DNA from: Oscillospiraceae bacterium
Lineage (GTDB): Bacteria > Bacillota > Clostridia > Oscillospirales > Oscillospiraceae
NCBI GenBank assembly: GCA_021768185.1
Contig: JAETNP010000038.1
Location: forward strand, 1 to 40,526
Reading direction: 5' to 3'
Length of the DNA stretch: 40,526 nt
The notes below the pieces were generated by a model. It had not been told where the DNA came from. It made no database searches and saw only the letters and a list, made by a program, of their open reading frames with translations. The translations under genes and the position numbers were made by a program. How positions within the stretch are numbered: position 1 is the first letter of the stretch; every line of letters starts with the position of its first letter. Below are positions 28,685-37,045 of this stretch, one piece after another.

Positions 28685-29350
28685 ATGATCGACGTATTCG
28701 ACATCATGGGCCCCATTATGGTAGGGCCCTCCAGTTCCCATACCGCAGGGGCCGTGCGCATTGGCCGCATGGCGCGGACGCTGCTGGGGGAGAAGCCGGT
28801 AAAGGCGGAGGTGTACCTGCATGGTTCCTTCGCGGAGACCGGCGTGGGCCACGGCACGGACAAGGCCCTCATCGCCGGACTGCTGGGCATGGCGACTGAC
28901 GACCTGGACATCCCCAACAGCTTTGAGATCGCCGGACGGCGGAAGCTGAAATTTTCTTTCGAGGAGATCGAGCTGCGGGACGCCCATCCCAACAGCGTGA
29001 AGCTGGTGCTTACCGGGGAGTCCGGCAGAAAGATGAAGATGCAGGCCAGCTCCATCGGCGGAGGCCGGATCATGGTGGATAAGCTGGACGGCGTGGACGT
29101 CAGCTTCTCCGGCGACTACCACACGCTGATCATCCAGAATCTGGACAACCAGAGCAACCTGTCCGACGTGTCCACCGCCCTGTCCCTGGCCCGGGTGAAC
29201 GTGGCCAACATGAGTATGCACCGCAGCGCCAAGGGCGGCAACGTGATGATGATCATCGAGACGGACGACCCTGTGCCCGGGTACATCGTGGAGCTTATCG
29301 AGAAGCAGCCCGGCATCCTGCAGGTGATCCACTACGCAAAGGAGGATTGA
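28685..29350 (+). CDS. sdaAB: L-serine dehydratase, beta subunit
   Basis: The 221-residue beta chain of the Fe-S L-serine dehydratase, which deaminates L-serine to pyruvate and ammonia with the alpha subunit. N-terminal motif DIMGPIMVGPSSSHTAGAVR is diagnostic. HGSFAETGVGHGTDKALIAGL follows. The C-terminal part is an ACT domain (about 148-221) that may bind serine or act as a dimer contact. GAAAGGAG precedes the ATG. The stop is 2 bases from the alpha-subunit start. Confidence 0.96.
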   Translation: MIDVFDIMGPIMVGPSSSHTAGAVRIGRMARTLLGEKPVKAEVYLHGSFAETGVGHGTDKALIAGLLGMATDDLDIPNSFEIAGRRKLKFSFEEIELRDAHPNSVKLVLTGESGRKMKMQASSIGGGRIMVDKLDGVDVSFSGDYHTLIIQNLDNQSNLSDVSTALSLARVNVANMSMHRSAKGGNVMMIIETDDPVPGYIVELIEKQPGILQVIHYAKED

Positions 29351-29352
29351 CC

Positions 29353-30297
29353 ATGAACCTGGATTCAATGGCGGAGATCGTGACTGCCGCACGGCGGGAG
29401 GGAAAACGGTTCTGGGAGATCATCCTGGAGACGGACATGGAGAACCGGGGGGTGTCCCGGAGCGAATCCATGGAAAAAATGGCGCAGAACTGGCACACCA
29501 TGAAGGAAACCAGCGAGGTTTATACCGGCGACCGGAGAAGTCTCAGCGGCATGGCCGGAGGCCAGGGCAAGCTGATGCACGATTACGCCGCCAAGGACCC
29601 CATCGGCGGCGAGTTCATCGCCCAGGTGGTGGCCGAGGCCCTGGCCATGGGGGAGAGCAACGCCTGTATGCGCCGGGTGGTAGCCGCGCCCACGGCGGGA
29701 GCCTGCGGGGTGCTGCCGGCGGTGCTGATCCCCCTCTACTGGCGGGAGAACCTGCCGGAGGAGAAAATACTGGAGGCCATGTTCACTGCCAGCGGGGTGG
29801 GCGCGGTGATTGCTTACCGCGCCTGCATCTCCGGCGCGGCGGGGGGCTGTCAGGCGGAGATCGGGGCCGCCTCCGCCATGGCGGCGGGAGCCCTGGTGTG
29901 CCTGCGGGGCGGCACGCCGGAGCAGCTGTGCCACGCGGTGGCGATGGCCCTGAAGAACCTGATGGGCCTGGCCTGCGACCCGGTGGCGGGCCTGGTGGAG
30001 GTGCCCTGCATCAAGCGCAACGTGGTGGGCGCGGTGAACGCCGTGGCTGCCGCCGACATGGCCCTGGCGGGCATCGAGAGCCGCATCCCGGCGGACGAGG
30101 TCATCGACGCCATGGGGGAGGTGGGCCGCCGCCTGCCCATGGAGCTGCGGGAGACCGCCCTGGGAGGACTGGCCGCTACGCCTACGGGCCGCGCCATAAA
30201 GGAGCGGATGGCCAGCAGCAAGAAGAAGCAGCGGGTCCTGACCATCAAGGACGCCCGCTGGAAGCTGGAGAAGCGGGAGCCCCAGGAAACCACATAA
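29353..30297 (+). CDS. sdaAA: L-serine dehydratase, alpha subunit
   Basis: The 314-residue catalytic alpha chain, which holds a 4Fe-4S cluster that acts as a Lewis acid on the serine hydroxyl. Conserved cysteine regions are visible: PTAGACGVLPA, CISGAAGGCQAEIG, and the late GLACDPVAGLVEVPC. SLSGMAGGQ and NLMGLACDP are family motifs. I choose ATG 29353 rather than the TTG at 29347 because GGAGG lies 8 bases before it. It forms a two-gene operon with sdaAB. Confidence 0.96.
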   Translation: MNLDSMAEIVTAARREGKRFWEIILETDMENRGVSRSESMEKMAQNWHTMKETSEVYTGDRRSLSGMAGGQGKLMHDYAAKDPIGGEFIAQVVAEALAMGESNACMRRVVAAPTAGACGVLPAVLIPLYWRENLPEEKILEAMFTASGVGAVIAYRACISGAAGGCQAEIGAASAMAAGALVCLRGGTPEQLCHAVAMALKNLMGLACDPVAGLVEVPCIKRNVVGAVNAVAAADMALAGIESRIPADEVIDAMGEVGRRLPMELRETALGGLAATPTGRAIKERMASSKKKQRVLTIKDARWKLEKREPQETT

Positions 30298-30304
30298 CCG
30301 CGGA

Positions 30305-30331
30305 GGCGCGCCGGGAAAGAACCGGCGCGCC
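30305..30331. terminator. Terminator hairpin between sdaAA and XRE gene
   Basis: GGCGCGCCGG, 7-nt loop, CCGGCGCGCC, then TTCTCATTT. It lies between convergent genes. Confidence 0.75.
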
Positions 30332-30334
30332 TTC

Positions 30335-30580
30335 TCATTTGAGCTCCTGCTCCAGTTCGTCGAAGGCGGGGGTATCGAAGAACGCCCGCAGGGAGATATC
30401 CAGGCCGTCACACAGCTTTTTGATGGTGGAGACGGTGGCGCTGTTGTTGCGCCCGCTGACGATGTTGTTTAACGTGGACTGGGTCACGCCGCTGAGAGTG
30501 GCCAGCCGGTTGACGGTGATCTCCCGCTGGGCGCACAGCTCCAGGATGCGGGCGCGCACGGCTGTATGGGTGTCTGTCAT
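30335..30580 (-). CDS. XRE-family helix-turn-helix regulator
   Basis: An 81-residue DNA-binding protein that is almost only a Cro/C1-type HTH domain: ARILELCAQREITVNRLATL, SGVTQSTLNNIVSG, ATVSTIKKLCDGLDISLRAFF. It ends with an acidic tail. AGGATG is the likely ribosome site. It is divergent from the ABC exporter operon, with about 240 bases between, so it might help control that operon, but the PadR-like site is a better candidate there. Confidence 0.93.
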   Translation of the reverse strand: MTDTHTAVRARILELCAQREITVNRLATLSGVTQSTLNNIVSGRNNSATVSTIKKLCDGLDISLRAFFDTPAFDELEQELK

Positions 30581-30653
30581 GTTTTCACATCCTAACCCAA
30601 AAGAGATAACTTGAGCCTACCCGTTTTTGTGCAGAATGATTACCCCTTTTGAG

Positions 30654-30682
30654 TTGACTTTTTGATTTGCCGCTGTTATACT
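30654..30682 (+). promoter_or_regulatory. Upstream promoter of the ABC exporter
   Basis: TTGACT, 17 bp, TATACT. It lies 57 bases before a second promoter at 30711, giving tandem promoters. Confidence 0.65.
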
Positions 30683-30710
30683 GTGTCCGTTAAGAAATTT
30701 CAGAATCCCC

Positions 30711-30763
30711 TTGACAAACCTATCGCAGGGTGATATATTAGACCTGTCGTGAGACGATATATC
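30711..30763 (+). promoter_or_regulatory. PadR-type promoter/operator of the ABC exporter
   Basis: TTGACA (30711), 17 bp, TATATT (30734), with dyad GATATAT ... ATATATC at 30732-30763. It matches the site at 23345-23397 in promoter boxes, dyad arms, 32-bp dyad length and the inner AGACGATATATC block. Confidence 0.8.
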
Positions 30764-30817
30764 GAAAGTAAGATAGATAAAACCGGGCCGCGGGTTGCGG
30801 CCTGAAAAGGAGGAACT

Positions 30818-31594
30818 ATGCGCGAAATACTGCAAGTACAGGGCCTCACCAAGACCTTCCGGCTGTCCGCCAAGCAGCAGAAGCTGGAGCGGACGAAGGA
30901 AAAGGTAAGGGTGGCGGTGGATAACCTCAGCTTCAGCGCTTATGAGGGAGAGATCTTTGGTTTGCTGGGCCCCAACGGGGCGGGGAAGACGACGACCCTG
31001 CGCCTGCTGGCCACACTGATCCGGCCCGACAGCGGCGACGCCCTTGTGGACGGCATCAGCGTGGTCCGGCAGCCGGACCAGGTGCGCAGCCGGATCGGTT
31101 TTCTGACCAGCGAGCTGAAGCTGGAGGAGTGCTTTACGCCCAACTATCTGTTCGACTTCTTCGCGGACCTGCACAAGGTGGACCCGGAAGTGCGGGACCG
31201 GCGGAAAAAGATGCTGTTTGAGCGCTTCGGCATCGACCGGTTCGCGGAGGTGAAGGTGGCGAACCTGTCCACGGGCATGAAGCAGAAGGTGTCCCTGGTG
31301 GTGTCCATCGTCCATGACCCGGACATCATCATCTTCGACGAGCCCACCAACGGCCTGGACGTGCTGACGGCCAAGGTGGTGACGGACTTTCTCCAGGAGC
31401 TGCGGGGGGAGGGGAAGACCATCATCGTCTCCACCCATATTTTCAGCCTGATCGAAAAGCTGTGCGACCGGGTGGGGGTCATCATCAGCGGGCGGATGAT
31501 CGTCTGCGACACGCTGGAGCGTGTCTGCGGCGGCATGAGCCTGGAGGACAGGTTCTTTGAAATCTATAAGGAAACGGCAGGTGAGGCGGAATGA
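30818..31594 (+). CDS. ABC transporter ATP-binding protein (NatA type)
   Basis: A 258-residue ATPase. Walker A GLLGPNGAGKTTT, Q-loop region GFLTSELKL, signature NLSTGMKQKVSLV, Walker B DIIIFDEPTNGLD, and the switch-His STHIF are all intact. It most resembles NatA-like ATPases, which couple to ABC-2 permeases for sodium or drug export. AAAAGGAGG precedes ATG. It overlaps the permease start by 4 bases. The PadR-type operator upstream suggests induction by a toxic compound or envelope stress. Confidence 0.95.
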   Translation: MREILQVQGLTKTFRLSAKQQKLERTKEKVRVAVDNLSFSAYEGEIFGLLGPNGAGKTTTLRLLATLIRPDSGDALVDGISVVRQPDQVRSRIGFLTSELKLEECFTPNYLFDFFADLHKVDPEVRDRRKKMLFERFGIDRFAEVKVANLSTGMKQKVSLVVSIVHDPDIIIFDEPTNGLDVLTAKVVTDFLQELRGEGKTIIVSTHIFSLIEKLCDRVGVIISGRMIVCDTLERVCGGMSLEDRFFEIYKETAGEAE

Positions 31595-32763
31595 GAAACG
31601 GCATCATCACCATTATGAAGAAGGAACTGGCCCGTTTTTTCGGGGACAAGCGGATGGTGTTCAGTATCCTGATGCCCGGTATCCTGATTTACGTCATGTA
31701 CAGCTTTATGGGCACTGCCATGGGCGACGCTTTCGGGGTGGACGAGGACTACACGCCCTCCATCCGGTCGGTGGGGATGCCGGCTTCGGTGGAAGCGCTG
31801 CTGGACGGAGCGGCGCTGCCAGTGGAGGAGACCGCCGATACGGCGGGAGCCAAGGCGGCGGTGACCGCCCAGGAGCTGGACCTGCTGCTGGTGTTCCCGG
31901 AGGATTTTGAGCAGGCGGTGGAGGCGTATACCGCGGCCTCCGGCCAGGCGGCGCCCAACATTGAGATCTACTACAACTCCGCTTCCACCAACTCCACCTT
32001 TGTCTACCGGAGTGTGACGGCCCTGCTGGACGCCTACGAGGCCCAGATGGTCAACAAGTTCGACGTCAACGCCGGGGGAGAGGGGTACGATCTGGCCACG
32101 GCGGAGGACACCGCGGGGAGCTTCTTCGCCATGATGATGCCCCTGCTGCTGATGATTTTCCTGTATTCCGGCTGCGCGGCGGTAGCGCCGGAGTCCATCG
32201 CCGGAGAGAAGGAGCGGGGCACCATCGCCACCATGCTCATAACGCCTATCCGCCGCAGCGATGTGGCGCTGGGGAAGATTCTGGCGCTGGCGCTGATCGC
32301 CATGATTTCCGCGGCTTCCAGCACGGTGGGTACTGTTCTGGCGCTGCCCAAGATGATGGGCGGCGTGACGGACGAGGTCAGCGCGGACATCTACGGCGTT
32401 CAGGACTATCTGCTGCTGGCGGGGGTGATCTTCTCCACGGTGCTGGTGCTGGTGACAGTGATTTCTGTTCTTTCCGCGCTGGCCAAGACCATCAAGGAGG
32501 CGCAGACTTATGTGATGCCGGTGATGCTGGTGGTCATGGGCCTTGGGATCGTGGGAATGTTCGGCGGCGGCGCGTCCCAGGAGCTGGCAAAATACTGCAT
32601 TCCGCTGTATAACAGCGTACAGTGTATGATAGGGGTGTTTTCCTTCTCGGTGCTGCCGCTGGGCGTAGCGGCCACCATTGGGGTAAATGTTGCTGTAACC
32701 TTGATTGGTGTTTTTATCCTTGCGCGGATGTTCAACAGCGAGAAGATTATATTTGCCAAATAG
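31591..32763 (+). CDS. ABC-2 type permease (NatB type)
   Basis: A 390-residue permease. One helix near the N-terminus (about 23-45) is followed by a large extracytoplasmic loop (about 46-165). A block of five or so helices follows (about 175-385), including MMMPLLLMIFLYSG and the ABC-2 signature ESIAGEKERGTIATMLITPI. This topology is that of NatB/ABC2_membrane_3 permeases. It forms a two-gene operon with the ATPase. The substrate is unknown; sodium or an antimicrobial is likely from family precedent. Confidence 0.92.
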   Translation: MRNGIITIMKKELARFFGDKRMVFSILMPGILIYVMYSFMGTAMGDAFGVDEDYTPSIRSVGMPASVEALLDGAALPVEETADTAGAKAAVTAQELDLLLVFPEDFEQAVEAYTAASGQAAPNIEIYYNSASTNSTFVYRSVTALLDAYEAQMVNKFDVNAGGEGYDLATAEDTAGSFFAMMMPLLLMIFLYSGCAAVAPESIAGEKERGTIATMLITPIRRSDVALGKILALALIAMISAASSTVGTVLALPKMMGGVTDEVSADIYGVQDYLLLAGVIFSTVLVLVTVISVLSALAKTIKEAQTYVMPVMLVVMGLGIVGMFGGGASQELAKYCIPLYNSVQCMIGVFSFSVLPLGVAATIGVNVAVTLIGVFILARMFNSEKIIFAK

Positions 32764-32774
32764 GAGAACAGGGG

Positions 32775-32806
32775 GCCGCGGCGCACAGCGCCGCGGCTTC
32801 TTCTTT
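32775..32806 (+). terminator. Terminator after the ABC exporter
   Basis: GCCGCGGCGC, ACA loop, GCGCCGCGGC, then TTCTTCTTT. Confidence 0.8.
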
Positions 32807-32878
32807 GCCGCCCCTGCGGGGCGGCACGGGGGCCGTTTCTCATCGAAACCCCGGGAGCTATCCGCCCCCGGACCCCGG
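32804..32878 (+). repeat. Left flanking GC-hairpin module of copy B
   Basis: TTTGCCGCC-hairpin-GGCGGCACGGGGG, an A/T spacer, then CCCCCGGACC. This is the inverted counterpart of the module at 527-604. Confidence 0.55.
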
Positions 32879-32879
32879 A

Positions 32880-33352
32880 CCTACTTTTGCCACGCGGCAA
32901 AAGTAGGCAAAAGCGCGCTTAAACCTTGCGGTTTAAGAATCCCTCATTTTTTGATTAGTTTGCGCCCGAGGCACAGTCGGTTTGGTCTACCGCTAGTACC
33001 GTCCGCTTCGTTCCCCTTCTGCGCCTATTTTAGCATTCTTGTCGGAGGCCCCTACCGTATAGCGGGGCTAACTCTCCGGGGTGCAAGGTTGAAGAATTGT
33101 CCGTTAGGACGAATCCCCTTTGCAGGGGGTACCGCATTGAAAGGGCGGCAGCCGGAGTTCTACAAGTGCCAGTCCACTAGATCAGATGCCCGTAGGACCT
33201 GTAGTTCATGTGACACCGCAACTCTTCATTTTATCCCAATGTCCGCAAACCCCTCGCCGAGGTCCCGCCGGATAGGCGGGACCGAGAAGGGATTCTTAAA
33301 CCGTAGGTTTAAGCCCGCTTTTGCCTACTTTTCGCGGGCGCGAAAAGTAGGC
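32880..33352 (+). repeat. Large structured non-coding repeat, copy B
   Basis: Second, complete copy (about 473 bp). It is bounded by hairpins 32880-32907 (CCTACTTTTGCC arms) and 33323-33352 (GCCTACTTTTCGCG arms). The inner parts of these ends also pair with each other: AAAAGTAGGCAAAAGCG with CGCTTTTGCCTACTTTT, 17 bp. Internal helices include CTTAAACC/GGTTTAAG at both ends, GCCCC/GGGGC, GTCC/GGAC (GTTC/GAAC in copy A), and GGTCCCGCC/GGCGGGACC. Changes between copies preserve pairing while loops and single-stranded blocks are nearly invariant. No open frame is conserved between copies. No promoter was identified inside. Confidence 0.78.
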
Positions 33353-33428
33353 GCGAAGTCCGGGGCTGCGTAAGCCCCGGGGTATCGACAAGAAACCGGC
33401 GGGGCGGCGCGCAGCGCCGCAAAGAAAC
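33353..33428 (+). repeat. Right flanking GC-hairpin module of copy B
   Basis: GTCCGGGGC-hairpin-GCCCCGGGG, ACAAGAAA spacer, then GGCGGC-hairpin-GCCGC and AAAGAAAC. It is related to 527-604. Confidence 0.55.
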
Positions 33429-33431
33429 GAC

Positions 33432-33460
33432 TGGCAAATTCCCCGCCCCCGTGCTATAAT
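33432..33460 (+). promoter_or_regulatory. Promoter of the GreA-like gene
   Basis: TGGCAA, 17 bp, TATAAT, immediately past the end of the repeat module. Confidence 0.65.
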
Positions 33461-33494
33461 AGAACCACCAACCGGCAGAAAAGAGGTATCTTCT

Positions 33495-33998
33495 ATGTAT
33501 GATGAACTGACCGAAGTCGATATCAAAAAAATGAAAGAAGAGATCGACTACCGCATCCGGGTCCTGCGGCCCAAATTGATCGAGGACGTCCAGACCGCCC
33601 GGGCCTTCGGGGACCTGAGCGAAAATTTCGAGTACAAATGCGCCAAACAGGAGAAAAACCGCAACGACAGCCGCATCCGCTATCTGCAAAAAATGGTCAG
33701 CACCGCCAAGGTGATCTCCGCAGCCTCCGGAGAGGACACGGTGGGACTGTTCGATAAAGTAGTTGCCTTCCATGAAAAGCTGGGGCGGGAGATGAACCTG
33801 CGCATCGTCACTACCCTCCGCTCCGACGCGGGGAAGGGCCTCATCAGCAAGGAATCCCCGGTGGGGAAGGCCCTCCTGGGCCGTAAAGTGGGTGAACGGG
33901 TCCACATAAAGGTCAGCGACGACGTGCAGTACGATATGGTCATCCGCTCCATCGAAAAAGGGGAGGACGACGACTCCCTGGAGATCCGGAAATATTGA
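33495..33998 (+). CDS. GreA/GreB-type transcript cleavage factor
   Basis: A 167-residue GreA-like protein. The N-terminal half is a coiled coil whose tip has ARAFGDLSENFEY with acidic Asp40 and Glu43, which in GreA enter the RNA polymerase secondary channel and stimulate cleavage of backtracked RNA. The C-terminal FKBP-like domain is shown by ESPVGKALLGRKVGERVHIK. It is somewhat divergent from housekeeping GreA, so it may be a second Gre paralogue. GAAAAGAGG precedes ATG. It is a single gene between the repeat and convergent proS. Confidence 0.9.
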   Translation: MYDELTEVDIKKMKEEIDYRIRVLRPKLIEDVQTARAFGDLSENFEYKCAKQEKNRNDSRIRYLQKMVSTAKVISAASGEDTVGLFDKVVAFHEKLGREMNLRIVTTLRSDAGKGLISKESPVGKALLGRKVGERVHIKVSDDVQYDMVIRSIEKGEDDDSLEIRKY

Positions 33999-34003
33999 CA
34001 AAA

Positions 34004-34036
34004 GAGGGCGGGCCATGCAGGCCCGCCCAGATCTTT
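34004..34036. terminator. Bidirectional terminator
   Basis: GGGCGGGCC, ATGCA loop, GGCCCGCCC with T-rich flanks on each strand (ATCTTTT; TCTTTTG). It serves the Gre gene and proS. Confidence 0.82.
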
Positions 34037-35478
34037 TAATATGCGATACCCCAGATGATATCCGTGGTACACTCCTTGCCGCACACCGGACATTTGCCGG
34101 TGGTGCCGGACTGATCCAGCGGCATACAGCGGGAGGTGACGCCCGCCTTCTCCTTCATGGCCAGCTCGCAGTCCAGCTCACCGCACCACTTGGTATGGAC
34201 GAAGCCGCCGCCGTTCTTTTCCACCAGGGCCTTGACCTCCTCCCAGGTGTCCGCGAAGAAGGTGTTGTCCTCCAGGTTTTTCTTCGCCATGGCGAACATG
34301 TTGTCGTGGATCGCGTCCAGCAGCTTCGCCACGGCGCTCTCCAGCTCCGCCAGGGGAACGAAGGCCTTCTCCCCAGTGTCCCGGCGGGCGATGCAGCACT
34401 GTTCCTTCTCCATGTCCTTGGGGCCGATCTCCACCCGGAGAGGTACGCCCCGCATCTCGTACTCCGCGAATTTCCAGCCGGGGGCCTTGTCGCTGTCGTC
34501 CAGCTTCACCCGGAGGCCCGCCTTCTCCAGACGGTCCTTCAAGTCCTGGGCCGCCTCGATGACGCCGGGCTTGTGCTGGGCGATGGGCAGGACCACCACT
34601 TGGATGGGGGCCACCCGGGGAGGCAGCACCAGGCCGTTGTCGTCGCCGTGGGTCATGATGATGCCGCCGATGAGGCGGGTGGAAACGCCCCAGCTGGTCT
34701 GGTGGGGGTGGTGGAGCTGGTTGTCCGCGCCGGTGAAGGCGATGTCAAAGGCCTTGGCGAAGCCGTCGCCGAAGTAGTGGCTGGTGCCCGCCTGGAGGGC
34801 CTTCCGGTCGTGCATCATGCACTCCACGCAGTAGGTGTCCTCCGCGCCGGAGAATTTCTCCTTGTCGGTCTTCCGGCCCCGGGTCACGGGCATGGCCAGG
34901 AAGTTCTCGCAGAAGTCCGCGTAGATGTTCAGCATCCGCACGGTCTCCTCCACGGCCTCCTCGGCTGTGGCGTGCATGGTGTGGCCCTCCTGCCACAGGA
35001 ATTCCCGGTGGCGCAGGAAGGGGCGGCTGGTCTTCTCCCAGCGCAGCACGCTGCACCACTGGTTGTACAGCTTGGGCAGGTCCCGGTGGGAGTGGATGAT
35101 GTTCTTATAGTGCTCGCAGAACAACGTCTCGCTGGTGGGGCGGATGCAGTAGCGCTCCTCCAGCTTCTCGCTGCCGCCGTAGGTCACCCAGGCGCACTCG
35201 GGGGCGAAGCCCTCCACGTGGTCCTTCTCCTTTTGCAGCAGGCTCTCGGGAATGAGCATGGGCATGGCCACGTTCTCGTGGCCGGTGGCCTTGAACTGGC
35301 GGTCCAGCTCCTTCTGCATGTTCTCCCAGATGGCGTAGCCGTAAGGGCGGTAGATGAACATGCCCTTCACGCTGGAGTAGTCGATAAGCTCCGCCTTTTT
35401 GCACACGTCGGTGAACCACTGGGTGAAGTCCACGTCCCGGGCGGTGATGGCGTCCACCTGTCTCTGATCCTTAGCCAT
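34036..35478 (-). CDS. proS: Prolyl-tRNA synthetase (type 3)
   Basis: A 480-residue class II synthetase charging tRNA-Pro. The length, lack of the bacterial editing insertion, and a C-terminal extension ending WGIAY mark the shorter archaeal/eukaryote-like type found in many Clostridia. Class II motifs are visible: motif 2 in RWEKTSRPFLRHREFLWQEG, motif 3 in TRLIGGIIMTHGDDNGLVLPPRVAP. The C-terminal domain has cysteines (WCGELDC, KCPVCGKEC) that probably bind zinc. CAGGAGAGAG lies before the ATG. The leader is too short for a T-box. Confidence 0.97.
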   Translation of the reverse strand: MAKDQRQVDAITARDVDFTQWFTDVCKKAELIDYSSVKGMFIYRPYGYAIWENMQKELDRQFKATGHENVAMPMLIPESLLQKEKDHVEGFAPECAWVTYGGSEKLEERYCIRPTSETLFCEHYKNIIHSHRDLPKLYNQWCSVLRWEKTSRPFLRHREFLWQEGHTMHATAEEAVEETVRMLNIYADFCENFLAMPVTRGRKTDKEKFSGAEDTYCVECMMHDRKALQAGTSHYFGDGFAKAFDIAFTGADNQLHHPHQTSWGVSTRLIGGIIMTHGDDNGLVLPPRVAPIQVVVLPIAQHKPGVIEAAQDLKDRLEKAGLRVKLDDSDKAPGWKFAEYEMRGVPLRVEIGPKDMEKEQCCIARRDTGEKAFVPLAELESAVAKLLDAIHDNMFAMAKKNLEDNTFFADTWEEVKALVEKNGGGFVHTKWCGELDCELAMKEKAGVTSRCMPLDQSGTTGKCPVCGKECTTDIIWGIAY

Positions 35479-35530
35479 AGCAGTCTCTCTCCTGAATGTA
35501 TTTGAATTTTAGGTTGTTTACCGTTTTTCC

Positions 35531-35559
35531 ATTGTAGCCGTCTTCCCGCGAATTGTCAA
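35531..35559 (-). promoter_or_regulatory. proS promoter
   Basis: Minus strand: TTGACA (35559-35554), 17 bp, TACAAT (35536-35531), a near-consensus promoter giving a leader of about 45 nt. Confidence 0.85.
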
Positions 35560-36232
35560 GTCAGGACCTGTCCGCACTCCTGCGGAAGATGGTCCGTTCC
35601 CCATTCCCGCCCTCGCCGCGCCGGTCTATGCGTGGTTGTACGTTGTATGCAGAAATCATGCGGCTGTTACCGTGCTGGACATACGCTGTAAAGCAGGGAG
35701 TCGAACCCCGCCCCGCAGGCGTCCCGGCCCGCGTCCACATGACCGATCCCTCCCAGGATCGCGCCCGGCTCCATTCTCGGCCGGGAGAGGCCGCATTCGC
35801 CCCGGTACGGCTACCAGCTTGACGATTCAGTATGTATCCTTTCGTTGCCCTGCGGCAAAATCATCAACTCCTTTTCTGATAGTGCTTTTAGTATACGCGA
35901 TTTACGCGAAAATTGCCATAGTTTGCAGGAATATTTTACGGACAATATCTGATTTCATTTTAAGAAGCTGTGCCAATAGGGGAATCAGTCCGCACCCGTT
36001 TCACCAACGCTGCACGGATCTTTTCCCAAAGCCCGTTCGGATTGCAGCACAATAAAAATTAGCCACTATTGTGTACGGCGGAAAATCGTGGATCAGATTT
36101 CGTCATTTGCATCCGTTAGCAACGCTTAACAAGGGCATACAGGCCATATGAGAGCCCGGATCGTTGTTTCTGACTGGCAGAACCGCATTCGCCGGCATAA
36201 CATGGGATAACGTTATGAAAGGGGCCCTGGAT
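35560..36232. other. Gene-poor spacer with possible coding relics
   Basis: About 670 bases without a gene I can support. On the minus strand AAAGGAG precedes an ATG at 35871 that reads 17 codons to TAG; past that stop the same frame stays open to about 35675 (ending FDSLLYSVCPAR), as in a decayed gene. The region 35970-36050 is A+T-rich with another short minus-strand frame. A T-arm-like stretch (GGGGTTCGACTCCC, minus strand, near 35700-35715) has no matching acceptor stem. No repeat match was seen elsewhere in the window. Confidence 0.35.
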
Positions 36233-36994
36233 ATGATGCTGATTCATGAAATTCCATTCCCCGTGGATGCCGGCGCCTGTCGCGCACTCTCCTGCCTGAT
36301 CGAGCAGGACGGGGGCTTCATTGGGGTGGATGCTCCGACCGGGAAGCTCCATGTCTGGTCTGAGGCCGGGAATGCCGCAGAAATGGAATTACCGCGAAAA
36401 TATACAAAACTGACCTGTTCTCCCGACGGCCAGAGGTATTTTGCCGTCTCCCAATGTGCGCCGGGCAGTATTTTCATCCTGGATCTCCGCTTTCGTGAGC
36501 TGGATCGGATCAGAATACGGCTGGAGGGCTTTGACGCCTGCGCCGAGGACATTTGGTTTGAGGAGGAATCCGGGCTGCTCTGGCTTGTTTTTCCCGGTAC
36601 GCTCTGCCGGTTCAGCACGGCCGGCGACTGCCTCGGCGCTTTCATGACCGCCCCGCAGGGGACGCGGTATCAGGCCCTGTGCCTCCATGGCGGCCGCCTC
36701 TATCTGGCGTACCAGAAAGGCGAATGCGCCTATGTCTCCGTCTACAGCTGCCAGGGCGCTCATCTGGAACGGCTCAGTCTGGGCGGGGAGTATGCCGTGG
36801 GCAATTTGCAGGCTGTTGAAAAAGACGGCGAGACCGGCCTGCGCGTGTTCGCCGTCAAGAACCGTTTTTTCCCCTGTATGCTGGAGATCTGGCCGGCCCC
36901 ATCCCCTTCGCCCCGATTCCTTTCGGTGGAATGCTTCAGCAATACCCCCCATCTGCAGGCAACCTGCCACGTTGACAGTCCCGCCGGCCAGTGA
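36233..36994 (+). CDS. Beta-propeller-like protein, first gene of spore-surface cluster
   Basis: A 253-residue cytosolic protein without signal peptide or membrane segment. Repeated strand patterns such as TGKLHVWSEAG, YTKLTCSPDGQRYFAVSQ, GSIFILDLRFRELDRIRI and LLWLVFPGTLCRFSTAGDC look like blades of a WD40/YVTN-type propeller, although no blade is strict. About nine cysteines are present. Start ATG 36233 has AAAGGGG 8 bases upstream. It lies 51 bases before a Cys-rich Ig-like protein and three SPOCS proteins on the same strand, so a role in spore coat or another self-assembling layer is inferred. Function otherwise unknown. Confidence 0.65.
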   Translation: MMLIHEIPFPVDAGACRALSCLIEQDGGFIGVDAPTGKLHVWSEAGNAAEMELPRKYTKLTCSPDGQRYFAVSQCAPGSIFILDLRFRELDRIRIRLEGFDACAEDIWFEEESGLLWLVFPGTLCRFSTAGDCLGAFMTAPQGTRYQALCLHGGRLYLAYQKGECAYVSVYSCQGAHLERLSLGGEYAVGNLQAVEKDGETGLRVFAVKNRFFPCMLEIWPAPSPSPRFLSVECFSNTPHLQATCHVDSPAGQ

Positions 36995-37009
36995 CCGCCG
37001 GCGGGACTG
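36976..37009 (+). terminator. Hairpin at the end of the propeller gene
   Basis: CAGTCCCGCCGG and its perfect complement (12 bp) around the stop codon. There is no T tract, so it may reduce read-through or stabilise the upstream mRNA. Confidence 0.5.
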
Positions 37010-37045
37010 CCGCATAGGATGGGGAGGCCCGAAAGGAGGGCTGAT

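Noticed and set aside
35480..35560. Possible T-box riboswitch before proS
   Set aside because: The promoter gives a leader of only about 45 nt, too short for a T-box, and no T-box sequence is present.
35690..35720. tRNA-like T-arm on the minus strand (GGGGTTCGACTCCC)
   Set aside because: No matching acceptor stem, D-arm, anticodon arm or CCA could be placed around it.
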